Below are positions 53,207-61,492 of a DNA stretch of 64,000 nt, one piece after another. The DNA is from Desulfobacteraceae bacterium. Lineage in GTDB: Bacteria; Desulfobacterota; Desulfobacteria; Desulfobacterales; Desulfosarcinaceae. Each line of letters starts with the position of its first letter. The stretch's first letter is position 1. The notes beneath the pieces were generated by a model. The model worked only from the letters and a program-made list of their open reading frames with translations. It was not told the DNA's origin and searched no databases. The stretch lies in NCBI GenBank assembly GCA_013003715.1, contig JABDIN010000073.1, forward strand, positions 28,958 through 92,957, read 5' to 3'. The translations under genes were made by a program, and so were the position numbers.

Positions 53207-54208
53207 ATGGATTATACCAGATTCCCCCGCCGCCACTATCTGCAAGGGCCGACCCCCATCGAGGCCATGCCCGCGCTAAGTAAAAAACTCGGCGGTAACG
53301 TCAACTTATATGTCAAGCGTGACGACCTGCTGCCCGGTGCCGGGGGTGGCAATAAAACGCGGAAACTCGAGTTCAGTATCGCGGATGCACTGGCAAATGG
53401 TGCGGATACCATTGTTACCTGCGGTGCGGTGCAATCCAATCATTGCCGGTTAACGGCCGCCTGGTCCGCCAAGGAGGGGTTGGAATGCCATCTTGTCCTC
53501 GAAGAACGGGTCAAGAATTCTTTCAAACCAGCTGCCAGCGGAAATAATTTCTTGTTCGAGTTGCTGGGGGTCAAGAGTATTCGCGTGGTGGATGGCGGCT
53601 CGAACATGATGGCGGAGATGGAAAACAGCGCCGCCCGGCTGGCATCAGAGGGAAAAAAACCGTACATTGTACCCGGCGGCGCTTCCAATGCCATTGGTGC
53701 CACCGGATATGTCGCCTGCGCCGAAGAGACCATGCACCAATTGAACGATCTTCGGGTTCACATGGACAGTATCGTCGTGCCGTCCGGCTCCGCCGGTACC
53801 CATGCCGGTATGGTGACCGGCCTTAAGGGTGTAAATGCCGATATTCCGGTGATCGGCATCAATGTAGCGCGGGTCAAAAGCGATCAGGAAGCACTGGTTC
53901 ATGGTCTGGTCGTGGAAACGGCGGATCGCCTCGGTGTGCGGGGCGGCATCCAAAAAGCGGATATTGTCTGTTTTGACGGATATGTGGGCCCGGGATATTC
54001 TTTACCCACGGATGCCATGGTCGAGGCCGTAAAATTATTCGCCGGCACCGAAGCCATTCTACTGGATCCGGTTTATTCGGGCAAATCCGCAGCTGGGCTC
54101 ATCGATCTGGTCAGGACCGGTTTTTTCCCCAAGGGATCGAATGTCTTGTTCCTGCACACCGGCGGATCGCCGGCTTTGTATGCATATCTTGATACTTTCA
54201 GGGAGTAA
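53207..54208 (+). CDS. D-cysteine desulfhydrase / L-cysteate sulfo-lyase / ACC deaminase family PLP lyase
   Basis: A 333-residue fold-II PLP enzyme. The cofactor lysine is K50 in GGGNKTRKLEFSIADA. VTCGAVQSNHCRLTAAWSAK, GSAGTHAGMVTG and the C-terminal LDPVYSGKSAAGLIDLVRTG followed by FLHTGGSPALYAY are family blocks. Members release sulfide from D-cysteine, sulfite from L-cysteate (CuyA) or open ACC; motifs cannot separate the first two here. Next to a TRAP importer and an HpsN-like dehydrogenase, a sulfonate or sulfur amino-acid substrate is attractive: in a sulfate reducer released sulfite could serve as electron acceptor (inference). GAGGTG precedes the ATG at 53207. Confidence 0.87.
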   Translation: MDYTRFPRRHYLQGPTPIEAMPALSKKLGGNVNLYVKRDDLLPGAGGGNKTRKLEFSIADALANGADTIVTCGAVQSNHCRLTAAWSAKEGLECHLVLEERVKNSFKPAASGNNFLFELLGVKSIRVVDGGSNMMAEMENSAARLASEGKKPYIVPGGASNAIGATGYVACAEETMHQLNDLRVHMDSIVVPSGSAGTHAGMVTGLKGVNADIPVIGINVARVKSDQEALVHGLVVETADRLGVRGGIQKADIVCFDGYVGPGYSLPTDAMVEAVKLFAGTEAILLDPVYSGKSAAGLIDLVRTGFFPKGSNVLFLHTGGSPALYAYLDTFRE

Positions 54209-54223
54209 TGGCCCTCCTCCGAA

Positions 54224-54271
54224 TGCTTTCGTAACCCGGCGGGGATGCCGACCCCGCCGGTTGCGAAAGCA
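54224..54271 (+). other. Strong intercistronic hairpin
   Basis: TGCTTTCGTAACC and CGGCGGGG pair across a short loop with CCCCGCCG and GGTTGCGAAAGCA, giving a stem of about 20 bp with one or two mismatches. No T-run follows. It lies between the PLP lyase and the racemase and may protect the upstream mRNA or reduce read-through. Confidence 0.75.
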
Positions 54272-54295
54272 AGTTATTGACCAGGATTGGAGCGC

Positions 54296-55033
54296 ATGAA
54301 TTCTATAAATTCACCGAACATGAATAAAGAAAAAATCGTCGGTATTTTAGGCGGCATGGGACCCGCTGCCACCATTGATCTGATGGCGCGCATCCTTCGC
54401 CACACCCCGACCGTAAATGAACAGGAGCATATTCGTTGTGTGGTGGACAACAACCCGAAGATTCCATCGCGGATCGCCGCCATCCTCGAAGGGTCGGGCA
54501 AAAGTCCGGCACCGGAGCTGGTGTCCATGGCACAGGGACTGGAACGCTGGGGGGTGAATTTCCTGGCGATTCCCTGCAACACCGCCCACTATTATTACAC
54601 AAAGATCGCAAACGCCGTAAAAATCCCCGTGCTGAACATGATCGACCTGACGGTGGACGAATTCGTCCGCCGATTTCCGGACACCCCGAAGGTTGGTGTC
54701 CTCGGGTCGACAGCGGTTGTCAAGACCGGTCTTTATGCCCGTAAATTTCAAAAATTCGGTGTAATGGTGGTCGATCTCCCACCCGACATCCAGGAACAAT
54801 TGCTCGGCCTGATAAAAGCGGTCAAGGCCGGTGTAGACGACAGCCCGATCCGATCCGCGTTTTATAAAATTTGCGAGCACATCCGGAATGCCGGTGCTGA
54901 GGTGGCCATTATCGGATGTACGGAGCTAAGTGTGATCAACGGGAATTTGCCTGTCTCAACCATCGATGCCGCCGAAATTCTGGCGCGGGAAATTGTGGCA
55001 ACGGCAAAACACAGGACCGCCCCCATGACGTGA
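54296..55033 (+). CDS. Aspartate/glutamate racemase family protein
   Basis: A 245-residue cofactor-independent racemase. The N-terminus is IVGILGGMGPAATIDLM. Both catalytic cysteines are present: C94 in AIPCNTAHYYY and C208 in AIIGCTELSVI. It should interconvert L- and D-forms of aspartate, glutamate or a related amino acid in the cytoplasm. The ATG at 54296 is taken as start, with GGAG upstream; an ATG at 54320 within the N-terminus is also possible. It follows the PLP lyase in the catabolic cluster, and could supply the correct enantiomer to it. Confidence 0.9.
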   Translation: MNSINSPNMNKEKIVGILGGMGPAATIDLMARILRHTPTVNEQEHIRCVVDNNPKIPSRIAAILEGSGKSPAPELVSMAQGLERWGVNFLAIPCNTAHYYYTKIANAVKIPVLNMIDLTVDEFVRRFPDTPKVGVLGSTAVVKTGLYARKFQKFGVMVVDLPPDIQEQLLGLIKAVKAGVDDSPIRSAFYKICEHIRNAGAEVAIIGCTELSVINGNLPVSTIDAAEILAREIVATAKHRTAPMT

Positions 55034-55065
55034 CCCTCCCCTGTGTATTCAGTGATTATCCGCAT

Positions 55066-55152
55066 TTAAGGATCGCATTGATATTAAAGTGAAGATAAAA
55101 CGACAGCATTCCTTCATTTGGCATTGTGATTTCGTCATTTGACATTATAACC
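55066..55152. repeat. Dispersed intergenic repeat, copy E
   Basis: Reads AAGATAAAACGACAGCATTC, then CTTCATTTGGCATTGTGA and TTTCGTCATTTGACATTATA. Its reverse complement matches 4685-4770 over about 85 bases with roughly four in five positions identical, including both ends (GGTTATAATG and GATCCTT). Confidence 0.85.
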
Positions 55153-55326
55153 GTATGTTGTGTCATGTCATGAACACTCTTTCAAAGTATCTCATACCAA
55201 GCCAAATCTACATGCGATCACCCTGCCCTCAAGTGGAATTCGAGTTGTTGTTTTCGGCTGAATCAGGTATCAATACCTTTCTTTCTATTGTTCGGCGAAG
55301 GACCCAAAAAGGAGTTACGCTCTCAA

Positions 55327-55980
55327 ATGTCCAATAAAACTTCAATGAAATCGCTACTGGCTTACGAAAAAATCAGGGACCTGATTTTATCCGGTGAAAA
55401 ACTGCCGGGAACCCGTTTGGTGCTGTCTGAATTGGAAGCTGAGATTAATATCGGCCGGGGGCCCATCCGGGAAGCCCTTATGCGGTTGGATCGATCCGGG
55501 CTGGTCAAAAATATACCGTATAAGGGCGCTGTCGTGGACAACCCGCCAACCCGAAAAGAAATATCGTATATATTTGATATCCGGGTGGATATCGAAGTCA
55601 AGCTGGCCGTTGAAGCGCTTGATCGTCTGACCGGCGAAACCATCGAACGGTTGGGACTATTGGTGGACCAAATGAAAGGGTTGCCCCAGAACTACTACTC
55701 CCTGGACCGTGAGTTCCACAATATCATTTATGCGGCATCGGATCTGCCCCATCTTTGCGAAATCGTCCAGAAACTCATCCAATATGTGGAAACCTTCCTG
55801 AACCTTTACCGCCAGGACCGGGAGGACTGCACCAAATTCAACGCCCAGCATGCCGCTATTCTGGCCGCCATAAAAGCGAATGATAAAAAGCGACTCGCCA
55901 CCGCCCTCACCCTCAACATTAAGAGCGGTCTTGAAGTCATTGAAAAAACCTACCAGCGGCTGGTCCGAAAACCCAGTTAA
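55327..55980 (+). CDS. GntR family regulator with FCD ligand domain
   Basis: A 217-residue regulator. The N-terminal winged helix reads YEKIRDLILSGEKLPGTRL, then LSELEAEINIGRGPIREALM and RLDRSGLV. The all-helical FCD domain (about 90-210) carries metal/ligand positions such as D and H in LDREFHNIIYAASD and H in NAQHAAILAAI. FCD regulators respond to organic acids or amino acids and repress neighbouring catabolic genes. It lies at the end of the dehydrogenase-TRAP-lyase-racemase block on the same strand and is its likely regulator. The start is uncertain since GGAG lies 14 bases from the ATG. Confidence 0.9.
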   Translation: MSNKTSMKSLLAYEKIRDLILSGEKLPGTRLVLSELEAEINIGRGPIREALMRLDRSGLVKNIPYKGAVVDNPPTRKEISYIFDIRVDIEVKLAVEALDRLTGETIERLGLLVDQMKGLPQNYYSLDREFHNIIYAASDLPHLCEIVQKLIQYVETFLNLYRQDREDCTKFNAQHAAILAAIKANDKKRLATALTLNIKSGLEVIEKTYQRLVRKPS

Positions 55981-56031
55981 GGACCCTGGAATTCAAATAT
56001 CATATGGCGGGATTCTATCTGTTTTCACTGG

Positions 56032-57237
56032 TCACCCGGTTATCTCCTGCAACCATTCCATCTTATATCTATTGGCACCCGGATCGACCACGAGTGTATC
56101 CGCCCCGCAGAATTTCATAAATTCCCGGAAGCAGCGGGTCAGTTCGTGAAATAAACCCTTGGTGAATTTCACATCGTCCTCCCACCACCAGTTATGAATG
56201 ACCAGGGTATGGGTTTTACGGTCCATCACCGGCTCAACACGGGCCACGAAGGTGTCTCCGAACAGCACGGGCAGGACATAATACCCGTATTTCCGCTGGG
56301 CCCGGGGGGTGTACACCTCCCATTTATACATGAAATCGAACAACTCGCTGACCAGTTTTCTATCCCACAGCAGATTATCCAGGGGGGCGATCAGGGCGGC
56401 GCCTTTTTTACCCTTGTGACCATTGAACAGATTTTCGTTACCGGGATGGGTATAAAACGTAGCGGCGACACCATCTATGGTTATGGGTGCAAGTTGATTT
56501 TCCGCAACCAGACGATCAACGGCACGGTTTCGAATATCACTGTTGAAATCGCGAATACCCAGCCAGGCATCTCCGGGTTTATTCCATAAGAGCCCGACCG
56601 AACCGATCCTCCGTTTCACATACCAATCGAAGTAGGCGGCGTCTTCCTGATTAGGGTCCGCCTGGGACAGGAGGTGGCCAGGGAGATGCTTTTCGATGCG
56701 GTCGTAGATCTTTCGCGTCCCCTTTTTGGAGTGGACGATCAGACGGCCCATGTGGTAAAGGCTTTCGAGCCCGGCCCGCGATAAATTCGTGGGTGCCCAT
56801 GACCAGTCGATTTTTTCCTCCAATTTCAGGTCTATGGAGGAAATGGGTCCCTTTTTCTCGATGGTTGTTAAAATTAACTGCCAGGCGTGATCTAGTTCGT
56901 CCTTTCGGCCGGCATAATGATTCACGGCATGCTGCCGGCGCCGTTTAAAAAAAGGCCAGTCATCCACATGCCAAATGGCCATGTTTTTGTCCCACCCGTC
57001 CACTAATTTTCGCTCGTTATAGAGCAATCCGGAAAGATCTTCCTCCCGATATCCCCGGCAACGGCTCTGAAGCACAAGGTCCGCGTTTCGGCCGGCCTTG
57101 TTGAGCGGATCGTATTGAATGCAGCCCAGACGCTGAATCAAGTCCTCAATATCCCGCTTTGCATCGAGCTGACGCGGCGGCCATAAATTCTGATACCGCA
57201 GCAGGAATTGTCTTGCCTCTTTTTTTGTAATTCTCAT
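56032..57237 (-). CDS. YcaQ/AlkZ-like winged-helix DNA glycosylase family protein
   Basis: A 401-residue protein of the HTH_42 (YcaQ/AlkZ) family, normal length. The family core is LGCIQYDPLNKAGRNADLVLQSR near residue 35, where the catalytic Q-x-D/Q-type residues lie (QYD), then LYNERKLVDGWDKNMAIWHVDDWPFF and the C-terminal APLDNLLWDRKLV and HNWWWEDD. Relatives such as AlkZ and YcaQ unhook interstrand crosslinks or excise bulky alkylated bases. Start at 57237 chosen from AAGGGG just upstream. It is divergent from the arsR gene; the two starts lie about 100 bases apart. Confidence 0.87.
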   Translation of the reverse strand: MRITKKEARQFLLRYQNLWPPRQLDAKRDIEDLIQRLGCIQYDPLNKAGRNADLVLQSRCRGYREEDLSGLLYNERKLVDGWDKNMAIWHVDDWPFFKRRRQHAVNHYAGRKDELDHAWQLILTTIEKKGPISSIDLKLEEKIDWSWAPTNLSRAGLESLYHMGRLIVHSKKGTRKIYDRIEKHLPGHLLSQADPNQEDAAYFDWYVKRRIGSVGLLWNKPGDAWLGIRDFNSDIRNRAVDRLVAENQLAPITIDGVAATFYTHPGNENLFNGHKGKKGAALIAPLDNLLWDRKLVSELFDFMYKWEVYTPRAQRKYGYYVLPVLFGDTFVARVEPVMDRKTHTLVIHNWWWEDDVKFTKGLFHELTRCFREFMKFCGADTLVVDPGANRYKMEWLQEITG

Positions 57238-57329
57238 GACCCCTTCACTTGCCACGATTTGCCGGATAAGAAAAGGGAAAAAACAACGACGGTATTCGAG
57301 CTTGACAAGTGAGCTGGAAGCTTTTATAT

Positions 57330-57345
57330 TTCGACATATGTCGAA
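57330..57345. promoter_or_regulatory. ArsR-type operator overlapping the arsR start codon
   Basis: TTCGACATATGTCGAA is a perfect 16-base palindrome. It includes the ATG of arsR. A near-identical site stands in front of arsM at 57673-57688. Confidence 0.75.
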
Positions 57346-57655
57346 TAAAAAAAATATCGATATCGAGGCGTATGCCGACATTTTCAAGGCCTTGTCAAAT
57401 CCGAACCGGCTAAGAATTTTTTCGCGGCTGGCCACCTGCTGCACACCCGGAACTGTAGGGATCATGGACGACAGATCCAGTGCGTATGTGGGTGAGTTGG
57501 GAAATGAACTGGAAATTGTGCCGTCCACCGTATCGCACCATATCAAGGAACTGCGAAGGGTCGGGCTTATCAAAACCCGCCGCAGGGGTCAGAACATTGA
57601 GTGCTGGGTGGATCCGGATATCCTGAAAGAATTGGAAAACTATTTCAGGTTTTAA
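57338..57655 (+). CDS. arsR: ArsR family arsenic-type repressor
   Basis: A 105-residue winged-helix repressor. IDIEAYADIFKALSNPNRLRIFSRLATC starts the domain and the recognition helix region reads VPSTVSHHIKELRRVGLIKTRRRG. Vicinal cysteines C34-C35 (ATCCTPG) can bind arsenite, causing release from DNA. The start at 57338 lies inside the TTCGA palindrome, so the protein probably represses itself at that site; no ribosome binding site is evident there and upstream in-frame starts are possible. It controls the adjacent arsM by position and matching operator. No arsenite efflux gene (arsB/acr3) is present in the window. Confidence 0.9.
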   Translation: MSNKKNIDIEAYADIFKALSNPNRLRIFSRLATCCTPGTVGIMDDRSSAYVGELGNELEIVPSTVSHHIKELRRVGLIKTRRRGQNIECWVDPDILKELENYFRF

Positions 57656-57672
57656 TTTTTTTACCCAAATAG

Positions 57673-57688
57673 TTCGATAAATGTCGAA
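57673..57688. promoter_or_regulatory. ArsR-type operator upstream of arsM
   Basis: TTCGATAAATGTCGAA differs from the arsR-site palindrome at only two central positions. It lies 24 bases before the arsM start codon. Confidence 0.7.
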
Positions 57689-57711
57689 TATTTGAATTAA
57701 AGGAGGCCAAC

Positions 57712-58527
57712 ATGGACACATTGAATAACGATAAAATCAGGCGACTGGTGAGCAATAACTATGGAAAGGTTGCCAAAGATTCGGGCCAGGGGTGTGGTTG
57801 CATGACCGCGTCATCCTGCTGCGGCAAGGGTGACACAGTTCTGGAAAGGTATACCGGAGATTTGGGATACACTGATACGGACATCAACAATGTTCCGGAG
57901 GGGGCAAATATGGGCCTCGGGTGTGGCAATCCGCAGTCCATTGCCCTACTGAGGACGGGGGAAACGGTCCTGGATCTTGGCAGCGGCGGTGGTTTTGATT
58001 GTTTTCTCGCGGCAAAATCCGTAGGGCCCGACGGTCTTGTCATCGGTGTGGACATGACCCCTGAAATGTTACATAAGGCCAGGGACAACGCGAGAACCGC
58101 CGGGGTAGAAAATGTTGAATTCAGATTGGGGGAAGTTGAAAACCTGCCGGTGGCGGACAATACGGCAGATGTCATCATGTCCAATTGCGTGATTAATCTA
58201 TCCCCGGAAAAAACGAAAGTGTACGCCGAAGCCTTCCGGGTCCTCAAACCCGGCGGTCGTCTGGCCATTTCCGACATGGTGGCGGTCCGGGAACTGCCTT
58301 CGGATATCAAGGAAAATCCCGACCTGCTTTGCGGGTGTGTCGGCGGTGCCGAGACCGTGGAGAAGATAAAGAACGCACTTGAAATCGTCGGATTCGAATC
58401 CATCGATATAAAACTTGCCGGCGCTAGCCGGGAAACCATTGAAGAGTGGTTTCCCAAAAACAACCTGAGTTCTTATGTCGCTTCAGCGTCGATACAAGCG
58501 GAGAAACCTTCGACACAGGTACCTTAA
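57712..58527 (+). CDS. arsM: Arsenite S-adenosylmethionine methyltransferase ArsM
   Basis: A 271-residue SAM methyltransferase. The SAM site is VLDLGSGGGFDCFLAA with the acidic IGVDMTPEM loop. The arsenite-binding cysteines of ArsM are represented by C71 (MGLGCGNPQS), C159 (MSNCVINLSPEK) and the C207/C209 pair (DLLCGCVGGAE). Extra cysteines near the N-terminus (GCGCMTASSCC) may help deliver arsenite. It methylates As(III) to volatile or excreted methylarsenicals. AAAGGAGG before the ATG gives a strong ribosome binding site, and the ArsR-type palindrome lies just before it. Confidence 0.95.
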   Translation: MDTLNNDKIRRLVSNNYGKVAKDSGQGCGCMTASSCCGKGDTVLERYTGDLGYTDTDINNVPEGANMGLGCGNPQSIALLRTGETVLDLGSGGGFDCFLAAKSVGPDGLVIGVDMTPEMLHKARDNARTAGVENVEFRLGEVENLPVADNTADVIMSNCVINLSPEKTKVYAEAFRVLKPGGRLAISDMVAVRELPSDIKENPDLLCGCVGGAETVEKIKNALEIVGFESIDIKLAGASRETIEEWFPKNNLSSYVASASIQAEKPSTQVP

Positions 58528-58551
58528 CTTTAATGCAGAAAGGAGGTCAAT

Positions 58552-59268
58552 ATGACCGCTTTATTGTCATGTTGCAGGCTTGGAAGACATACGAATTCCA
58601 AGGGGGATATTGATGCCGCACTTTCACAATCCCAGATCAAGGGCATATATGACCGGATTGCGCCGGTGTATGATCACTGGGGCCGGTTCACCGAGAGTAG
58701 GGCGAGACATCTCGCCCTAGAGCTTTCCGAAATCAAGGACGGCGAGACCGTTTTGGAGGTTGCAGTGGGCACGGGGATGGCATTCTATGAAATTGCAAAC
58801 AGAAATCCAAGCGGAATAAATCTTGGGATTGATTTGTCTCCCGGCATGCTGGCTATGGCCGATAAACGACTCAGGTCTCTACCGCACAGGAATTTCACCT
58901 TGAAAAACGGTACCGCTTTAGATCTGCCTGCCGCTGATGCAATTGTCGATACCCTGGTGAACAATTACATGTTCGATCTCATTCCATTTGATGGCATGCA
59001 TGACATCCTTATGGAATTCAAAAGGGTATTGAAACCAGGGGGGAAGCTTGTCCTTGTGAACATGACCCGGGGGGAAACCCCCGGCAGCGGTATTTATGAG
59101 AAGGTTTATACAATGTTTCCCAAACTCATGGGGGGATGTCGTGGTGTGAAAATGGCGGAGAAACTGAGTGAACACGGTTTTACGATCATAGCCAGGGAGA
59201 AAATTACACAATGTTTCTTTCCGTCGGAAGTCATCTTGGCCAGAATTGATCGTTCGCAAACATATTGA
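58552..59268 (+). CDS. Class I SAM methyltransferase in the ars operon
   Basis: A 238-residue UbiE/COQ5-like methyltransferase. KGIYDRIAPVYDHWGRFTES is a UbiE-type start. The SAM motif reads VLEVAVGTGMAFYEIA, motif II LGIDLSPGMLAMADKRL, and the post-motif EFKRVLKPGGKLVLVNMTRG. It begins 24 bases after arsM with AAAGGAGG upstream, so it is cotranscribed and under ArsR control. Whether it acts on methylarsenicals, a quinone or something else cannot be told. Cysteines C6, C7 near the N-terminus (LLSCCRLG) are notable in this context. No clear arsenic-binding triad is seen. Confidence 0.85.
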   Translation: MTALLSCCRLGRHTNSKGDIDAALSQSQIKGIYDRIAPVYDHWGRFTESRARHLALELSEIKDGETVLEVAVGTGMAFYEIANRNPSGINLGIDLSPGMLAMADKRLRSLPHRNFTLKNGTALDLPAADAIVDTLVNNYMFDLIPFDGMHDILMEFKRVLKPGGKLVLVNMTRGETPGSGIYEKVYTMFPKLMGGCRGVKMAEKLSEHGFTIIAREKITQCFFPSEVILARIDRSQTY

Positions 59269-59397
59269 ATGACAGCTTCCAATGGAAATTATGACAAAAT
59301 GAGAATATCGGAGGAAAAAACATGGAAAAAAGCCAATGTCGGCGGTGGCATTTTCAATGCTGAACTGTTGATGGTCGAAGGGTTTTATGAATAACCA

Positions 59398-60144
59398 TTA
59401 GAATTTTGTCACCGCTGCTTTCAACAATTTCTGAGAAACTTCATTGTACCAGCAGGTGTAGAAGAACTGGTTTTTCTCATTATTATATTTTTCGAAGCGT
59501 ATGCGGACAGCTTCAACCCGGTTCGCCTTGATGACCGCAAATGCAGGTGTTGGAAACGCCGTAATTTCCAGCACCTTGTTGACTGCGGCGGTTTCGACAG
59601 TTTCCGGTGAGTGAATGGCGTCTATAAGGCCCAGTGCGGCGGCGTCAGCAGTGGAGATGAAGTTGCCGTGATACACCATGTCCGTTGCCGCACGGTCGCC
59701 CACCACCTGACGCAACATCAGGTCGGCGATATACGGTACAGCCAGCCCCAGGTTAATTTCATTGAGGCCCATTTGCGCGGTTTCAACACCGGCGAAACGG
59801 TAATCGGCGGTGAGCGCGAAAATCGTCCCCCCGGCAATGGCGTGGCCCGAAATAGCGCAAACCACGGGAATCGGCAGTGTATAGAGATGAAACACGAGCT
59901 GATTGAATCTATTCCAAAAATCACGGAGTGTTTCACGGTCCATCTGTATGAGTTCGGGCAGGTCCAATCCAATGCTGAAAAATTTCTCACCCCCGGCGAG
60001 CACCATGCCCTGATATTGATCGCCGATGTCTGACAATGTCCGCTGGAAGTCGTCCAGCATTGCGGAATTGATGGCATTGGTGACACCATTATCCAACCGG
60101 ACGACAGCCACTTTTCCATGATCTTCAAGGATTATATTGTCCAT
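59398..60144 (-). CDS. Enoyl-CoA hydratase/isomerase family protein
   Basis: A 248-residue crotonase-fold protein. The oxyanion-hole and CoA blocks are FFSIGLDLPELIQ and CAISGHAIAGGTIFALTADYRFAG. The acidic residue region reads MGLNEINLGLAVPYIADLML; one glutamate is kept and the second classic hydratase glutamate is not obvious, so isomerase-like or other crotonase activity is possible. It acts on a CoA ester, probably in fatty or organic acid oxidation. AAGGAG seven bases upstream supports the start at 60144 rather than 60150. It is a single gene, convergent with the ars group. Confidence 0.85.
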   Translation of the reverse strand: MDNIILEDHGKVAVVRLDNGVTNAINSAMLDDFQRTLSDIGDQYQGMVLAGGEKFFSIGLDLPELIQMDRETLRDFWNRFNQLVFHLYTLPIPVVCAISGHAIAGGTIFALTADYRFAGVETAQMGLNEINLGLAVPYIADLMLRQVVGDRAATDMVYHGNFISTADAAALGLIDAIHSPETVETAAVNKVLEITAFPTPAFAVIKANRVEAVRIRFEKYNNEKNQFFYTCWYNEVSQKLLKAAVTKF

Positions 60145-60439
60145 TTCCATTCTCCTTCAGTTATGGATTCCACCGGATATTTATCCCGCTTTTACCGGTG
60201 CGTCAAATTAATACTTTAGGAAATCGCATGGACTGTGAGGTCCGATAATGCAGTACATAAAGAAAATTGGCACCCATGTCACCGACCCTATTGTACGATG
60301 ATCATAGCAGATTCCAAGGCAGATGTGGGTGGAAGGGGCTGCCGATACAGAGTTTCCGTACCGGCAGCGGTGGTATGGCTTACAATGCTTCGGGAACGGT
60401 GTAGGGGTACGAAAAATGAAAATTGAACCCGCAGACCGA

Positions 60440-61492
60440 TTATAACCGTCCGACTGCCGGGCTCGGTTTTTTGCCGTATTCTCGGGCGGTCTGTACAATG
60501 GCGCGCATGTTCTCTTCTTTGATATCCGGCCACAGGTCGCATCCGGGCCAGACCGCATCCACGCCGCCGTCGATGTTGACTTTTATGGCCTCCACGGCCT
60601 GTTCCACGGTTGTCTCTTCCTTGCATGGCAGTGCAAACACATCAAAGTTACCGAAAAGCAGCCGGTCATTTCCGATTTTTTTGCGGGATTCCACCAGGTT
60701 GTTCTTGATATCCACACTCAGGGCATCGGCACCGCACTCGTTCATCATTTCGATGATCATGTCCGTGGCCCCGCAGATATGAAGCACCTTGGGAGAGTCC
60801 CAGGCCGCCAGGATACGCTCGACCCGGGGTTTGATCATGGTCTTCCACGTCCGCGGGCTGAGAAGGTCCGTACCGGTACCCATTTCGCGGAGGGTTATAA
60901 AATCTGCGCCGGCAGCCTGCTGGGCCTTGCCGATGGTGATGATCATGTCACTGATTTTATCCAGGGCGGCTTCCACCAGATCCTTTTGCTTAAAGACCCC
61001 TTTGAGCATGATATCCAATTCCAGAAGCTGGCCTGCCATGGTAAAGGGCCCGAGCTGCCAGGCGCCGATGGCGTGATTGGGTGCCTCGGTTTTGGCCAGT
61101 TTGATGGCATCGATGATCATGGGCATCCGTCCCAATTCCATGATGTTGTCCGGAATCACAACTTCATCCAAGCCCTTCCATTTTTTTTCGGGTATGGTGG
61201 GATAGAGAATGTCGTCGGAATTGTCATATAGACTGATATCGTTTCCCAGGGCTTGAGACTCGCAACACATATCATAGGGTACCACCACGGAATCGAAGCC
61301 GAACATTTCGCTGGACAATACAGCGGATTTCACCAATCGTTCGGCGTCGGTGTGTACCTGGGCGAAGCGGTAGCCCAATTTTTTGATCGCCGGCATTACC
61401 ACCATGCCGTAACCGCTGAAAAAAGGCATGGTATCCACAGGTTCCTTGCGGAAGACTCTCATCACTCTCTCTTTTGGGGTTAACTCGGCCAT
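60440..61492 (-). CDS. MtaA/CmuA-like uroporphyrinogen-decarboxylase-family methyltransferase
   Basis: A 350-residue protein of the uroporphyrinogen decarboxylase superfamily, in the MtaA/CmuA branch that transfers methyl groups from a corrinoid protein to a thiol. The zinc-ligand set is kept: HxC in KVLHICGATDMI (about residue 240) and a late Cys in VWPGCDLWPD (about 318). The N-terminus LTPKERVMRVFRKEPVDTMPF is typical. Methyl acceptor (coenzyme M, homocysteine, tetrahydrofolate) is unknown. It stands alone. The ATG at 61492 has AAAGGAG about 10 bases upstream. A corrinoid protein partner is not in the window. Confidence 0.87.
   Translation of the reverse strand: MAELTPKERVMRVFRKEPVDTMPFFSGYGMVVMPAIKKLGYRFAQVHTDAERLVKSAVLSSEMFGFDSVVVPYDMCCESQALGNDISLYDNSDDILYPTIPEKKWKGLDEVVIPDNIMELGRMPMIIDAIKLAKTEAPNHAIGAWQLGPFTMAGQLLELDIMLKGVFKQKDLVEAALDKISDMIITIGKAQQAAGADFITLREMGTGTDLLSPRTWKTMIKPRVERILAAWDSPKVLHICGATDMIIEMMNECGADALSVDIKNNLVESRKKIGNDRLLFGNFDVFALPCKEETTVEQAVEAIKVNIDGGVDAVWPGCDLWPDIKEENMRAIVQTAREYGKKPSPAVGRL

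Noticed and set aside
58385..58400. tRNA T-arm-like GGATTCGAATCC
   Set aside because: It lies inside the arsM coding frame and has no tRNA acceptor or anticodon arms.
59322..59363. A 13-codon frame (ATG at 59322, strong GGAGG upstream) ending in Cys-TGA, possibly another selenoprotein remnant
   Set aside because: Sequence past the TGA runs into a second stop without recognisable homology or a SECIS-like hairpin that I can see; more likely a decayed or leader peptide.
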